Of a stretch of DNA of 5,954 nucleotides, positions 5,391-5,954 are shown piece after piece. The stretch's first letter is position 1. Each line of letters opens with the position of its first letter. The notes under the pieces are model-generated. The model did no database searches. It saw only the letters and a list, made by a program, of their open reading frames with translations, and was not told where the DNA came from. Origin of the DNA: an uncultured Collinsella sp. (lineage in GTDB: Bacteria; Actinomycetota; Coriobacteriia; Coriobacteriales; Coriobacteriaceae); contig CABRHR010000111.1 in the NCBI GenBank assembly GCA_902470835.1, positions 1-5,954 of the forward strand, written 5' to 3'. A program made the translations under genes and the position numbers.

Positions 5391-5406
5391 CCAAATTATA
5401 AATTGG
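5391..5406 (-). promoter_or_regulatory. Proximal near-palindrome overlapping a TATAAT box, candidate Rrf2 operator
   Basis: CCAAATTATAAATTGG is symmetric at 14 of 16 positions. Its centre holds a perfect minus-strand -10 hexamer, TATAAT (5395-5400), about 90 bp upstream of the regulator's ATG. No TTGACA-like -35 lies at 15-19 bp spacing. A dimeric regulator bound here would block the promoter. It matches the distal site 5454-5469 at 11 of 16 positions. Confidence 0.55.
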
Positions 5407-5453
5407 GTGTCCACTGAATGCCGTACTCGAAGACTGGCTGAATCAGGTACGGC

Positions 5454-5469
5454 CTAAATTGCAATTTAG
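5454..5469 (-). promoter_or_regulatory. Distal perfect 16-bp palindrome, candidate Rrf2 operator
   Basis: CTAAATTGCAATTTAG equals its own reverse complement over 16 bp. It lies just downstream of, and overlaps by two bases, a minus-strand -10-like TATACT (5468-5473). Its centre is 63 bp from that of the proximal site. Both share the pattern C-Y-AAATT-NN-AAWTT-R-G. Confidence 0.55.
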
Positions 5470-5496
5470 TATAACCGAACCCCCTGCTTCATTGAA
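5468..5496 (-). promoter_or_regulatory. Candidate distal promoter of the Rrf2 operon
   Basis: On the minus strand TTCAAT (5491-5496) and TATACT (5468-5473) are separated by 17 bp. The -10 is good and the -35 is poor. Transcription from here would give a leader of about 150 nt. The leader would include the 7-bp inverted repeat GCCGTAC (5420-5426)/GTACGGC (5447-5453) and AGCTCG-AA-CGAGCT (5332-5345). Confidence 0.4.
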
Positions 5497-5529
5497 CAGA
5501 TGTTGCGCAACAAACCCCCTGTTTGAACA
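5478..5529. repeat. Direct repeat flanking a 12-bp palindrome
   Basis: AACCCCCTG occurs at 5478-5486 and again at 5513-5521. Each copy is followed within a few bases by TTGAACA (5492-5498 and 5523-5529). Between them lies the perfect palindrome TGTTGCGCAACA (5501-5512). This is upstream of the candidate distal Rrf2 promoter and may be a binding site for another regulator. The rest of the gap up to the tRNA terminator (5530-5615) shows no gene or clear signal. Confidence 0.5.
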
Positions 5530-5615
5530 CATATATCAGTAGAGGCTGGCTCGTTCGTTGCAACTGCGGTGATTTGGATAAAGAGGCATATGAGATCGAT
5601 GGCCTATTAAACGCA

Positions 5616-5643
5616 AAAAGCCACGTCCGAAGACGTGGCTTTA
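5616..5643 (-). terminator. Intrinsic terminator of tRNA-Asp
   Basis: The 11-bp stem AAAGCCACGTC/GACGTGGCTTT (5618-5643) is closed on the minus strand by a C(TTCG)G tetraloop and runs into TTTTT (5620-5616). It begins 7 bp after the encoded CCA, so the tRNA appears to be transcribed alone. Confidence 0.93.
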
Positions 5644-5650
5644 ATTGCGT

Positions 5651-5728
<78 letters not shown>

Positions 5729-5774
5729 AGGCAGTCGTTCGCGTTTGTTTCCGCTCGCGTGCGCTGCGGGGATT

Positions 5775-5829
5775 AGTATACACAGAAGTCTGTCCGGTGC
5801 GCAACAACTTTTTTGAAAATATTTTTTGG
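5775..5829 (-). promoter_or_regulatory. tRNA-Asp promoter with UP element
   Basis: On the minus strand TATACT (5775-5780) and TTGCGC (5799-5804) are 18 bp apart. Immediately upstream, AAAAATATTTTCAAAAA (within 5809-5827) fits the Escherichia coli UP-element consensus AAAWWTWTTTTNNNAAA at every position and at the expected distance. Transcription should start near 5768, giving a ~40-nt tRNA leader. A C-rich discriminator (AATCCCC) follows the -10. Confidence 0.75.
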
Positions 5830-5845
5830 GCCCTCCGGGAGGGTC
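5829..5845. other. Short GC-rich hairpin after the truncated right-edge gene
   Basis: CCCTC-CGG-GAGGG (5831-5843) forms a 5-bp core that extends with weaker pairs. On the minus strand it falls 21 bp past the stop codon of the truncated gene. It is followed by an A-run and not a T-run, so it is not a standard intrinsic terminator. Confidence 0.35.
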
Positions 5846-5866
5846 TCCGGGGCCGGCTGGCGCGGG

Positions 5867-5910
5867 TTAAGTTTGCTGCTCTACAGTCCTGCGCAAGACG
5901 GAAAGCACAT
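5867..5910 (-). CDS. Possible C-terminal tail of a truncated gene
   Basis: A minus-strand frame ends VLSVLRRTVEQQT and TAA at 5867-5869. It is placed before a GC-rich hairpin and the tRNA promoter, as expected for the end of an upstream gene. Only 13 codons are present before the adapter, so neither the protein nor its reality can be confirmed. A second open frame here runs into adapter sequence and begins MCIRDR, a known Nextera artefact peptide. Confidence 0.3.
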
Positions 5911-5954
5911 CTGTCTCTTATACACATCTGACGCTGCCGACGAAGAGGATAGTG
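5911..5954. other. Untrimmed Tn5 mosaic end and Nextera i5 adapter (not genomic)
   Basis: Bases 5911-5929 are the reverse-complement mosaic end CTGTCTCTTATACACATCT. Bases 5930-5943 (GACGCTGCCGACGA) complete the read-1 adapter. Bases 5944-5951 (AGAGGATA) are in the i5 index position and, from memory, are the reverse complement of S503 (TATCCTCT). GTG (5952-5954) begins the rest of the P5 side. Confidence 0.98.

Overview
The window looks like one complete short-read contig. Nextera (Tn5) library adapters are still attached at both ends: bases 1-47 are P7/i7 adapter plus mosaic end, and 5911-5954 are mosaic end plus i5 adapter. Genomic DNA therefore runs from about 48 to 5910. All recognised genes lie on the minus strand, so transcription runs right to left. 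The DNA is mostly GC-rich, with short AT-rich regulatory gaps. A rubredoxin-fused rubrerythrin, a cysteine-bearing Rrf2 regulator and a cluster-less MutY-like glycosylase suggest an anaerobic gut bacterium. Coriobacteriia, perhaps Collinsella, is my best guess. This is an inference from gene style and was not tested by a search.

Right to left, the layout is as follows. The last 13 codons of an unidentified gene are followed by a strong tRNA promoter with an UP element, tRNA-Asp(GUC), and its own UUCG-loop terminator. Next comes a palindrome-rich control region of about 340 bp, then an Rrf2-family regulator with IscR-like Cys/His ligands. A MutY-like DNA glycosylase follows 21 bp downstream, probably in the same operon. 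Then come rubrerythrin (peroxide detoxification), an unknown four-helix membrane protein, and an unknown single-span membrane protein. These are followed by a two-gene unit: an AbiEii/DUF6036-like nucleotidyltransferase overlapping a helix-turn-helix protein, which resembles a toxin-antitoxin or abortive-infection pair. The truncated start of an RmuC-like protein sits at the left edge.

Two structures stand out. First, the rubrerythrin gene and the four-helix membrane protein gene carry the same composite 3' element. It consists of a long hairpin whose arms differ between copies but remain self-complementary, a conserved apical loop, exactly 49 nt of conserved spacer, and a near-identical intrinsic terminator. 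This pattern suggests a repeated structured RNA or 3'-end element. Second, the Rrf2 promoter region holds two related 16-bp palindromes whose centres are 63 bp apart, about six helical turns, consistent with cooperative autoregulation.

The regulator-glycosylase operon beside rubrerythrin suggests an oxidative-stress theme. The nucleotidyltransferase pair, in somewhat more AT-rich DNA, looks like an acquired accessory module.
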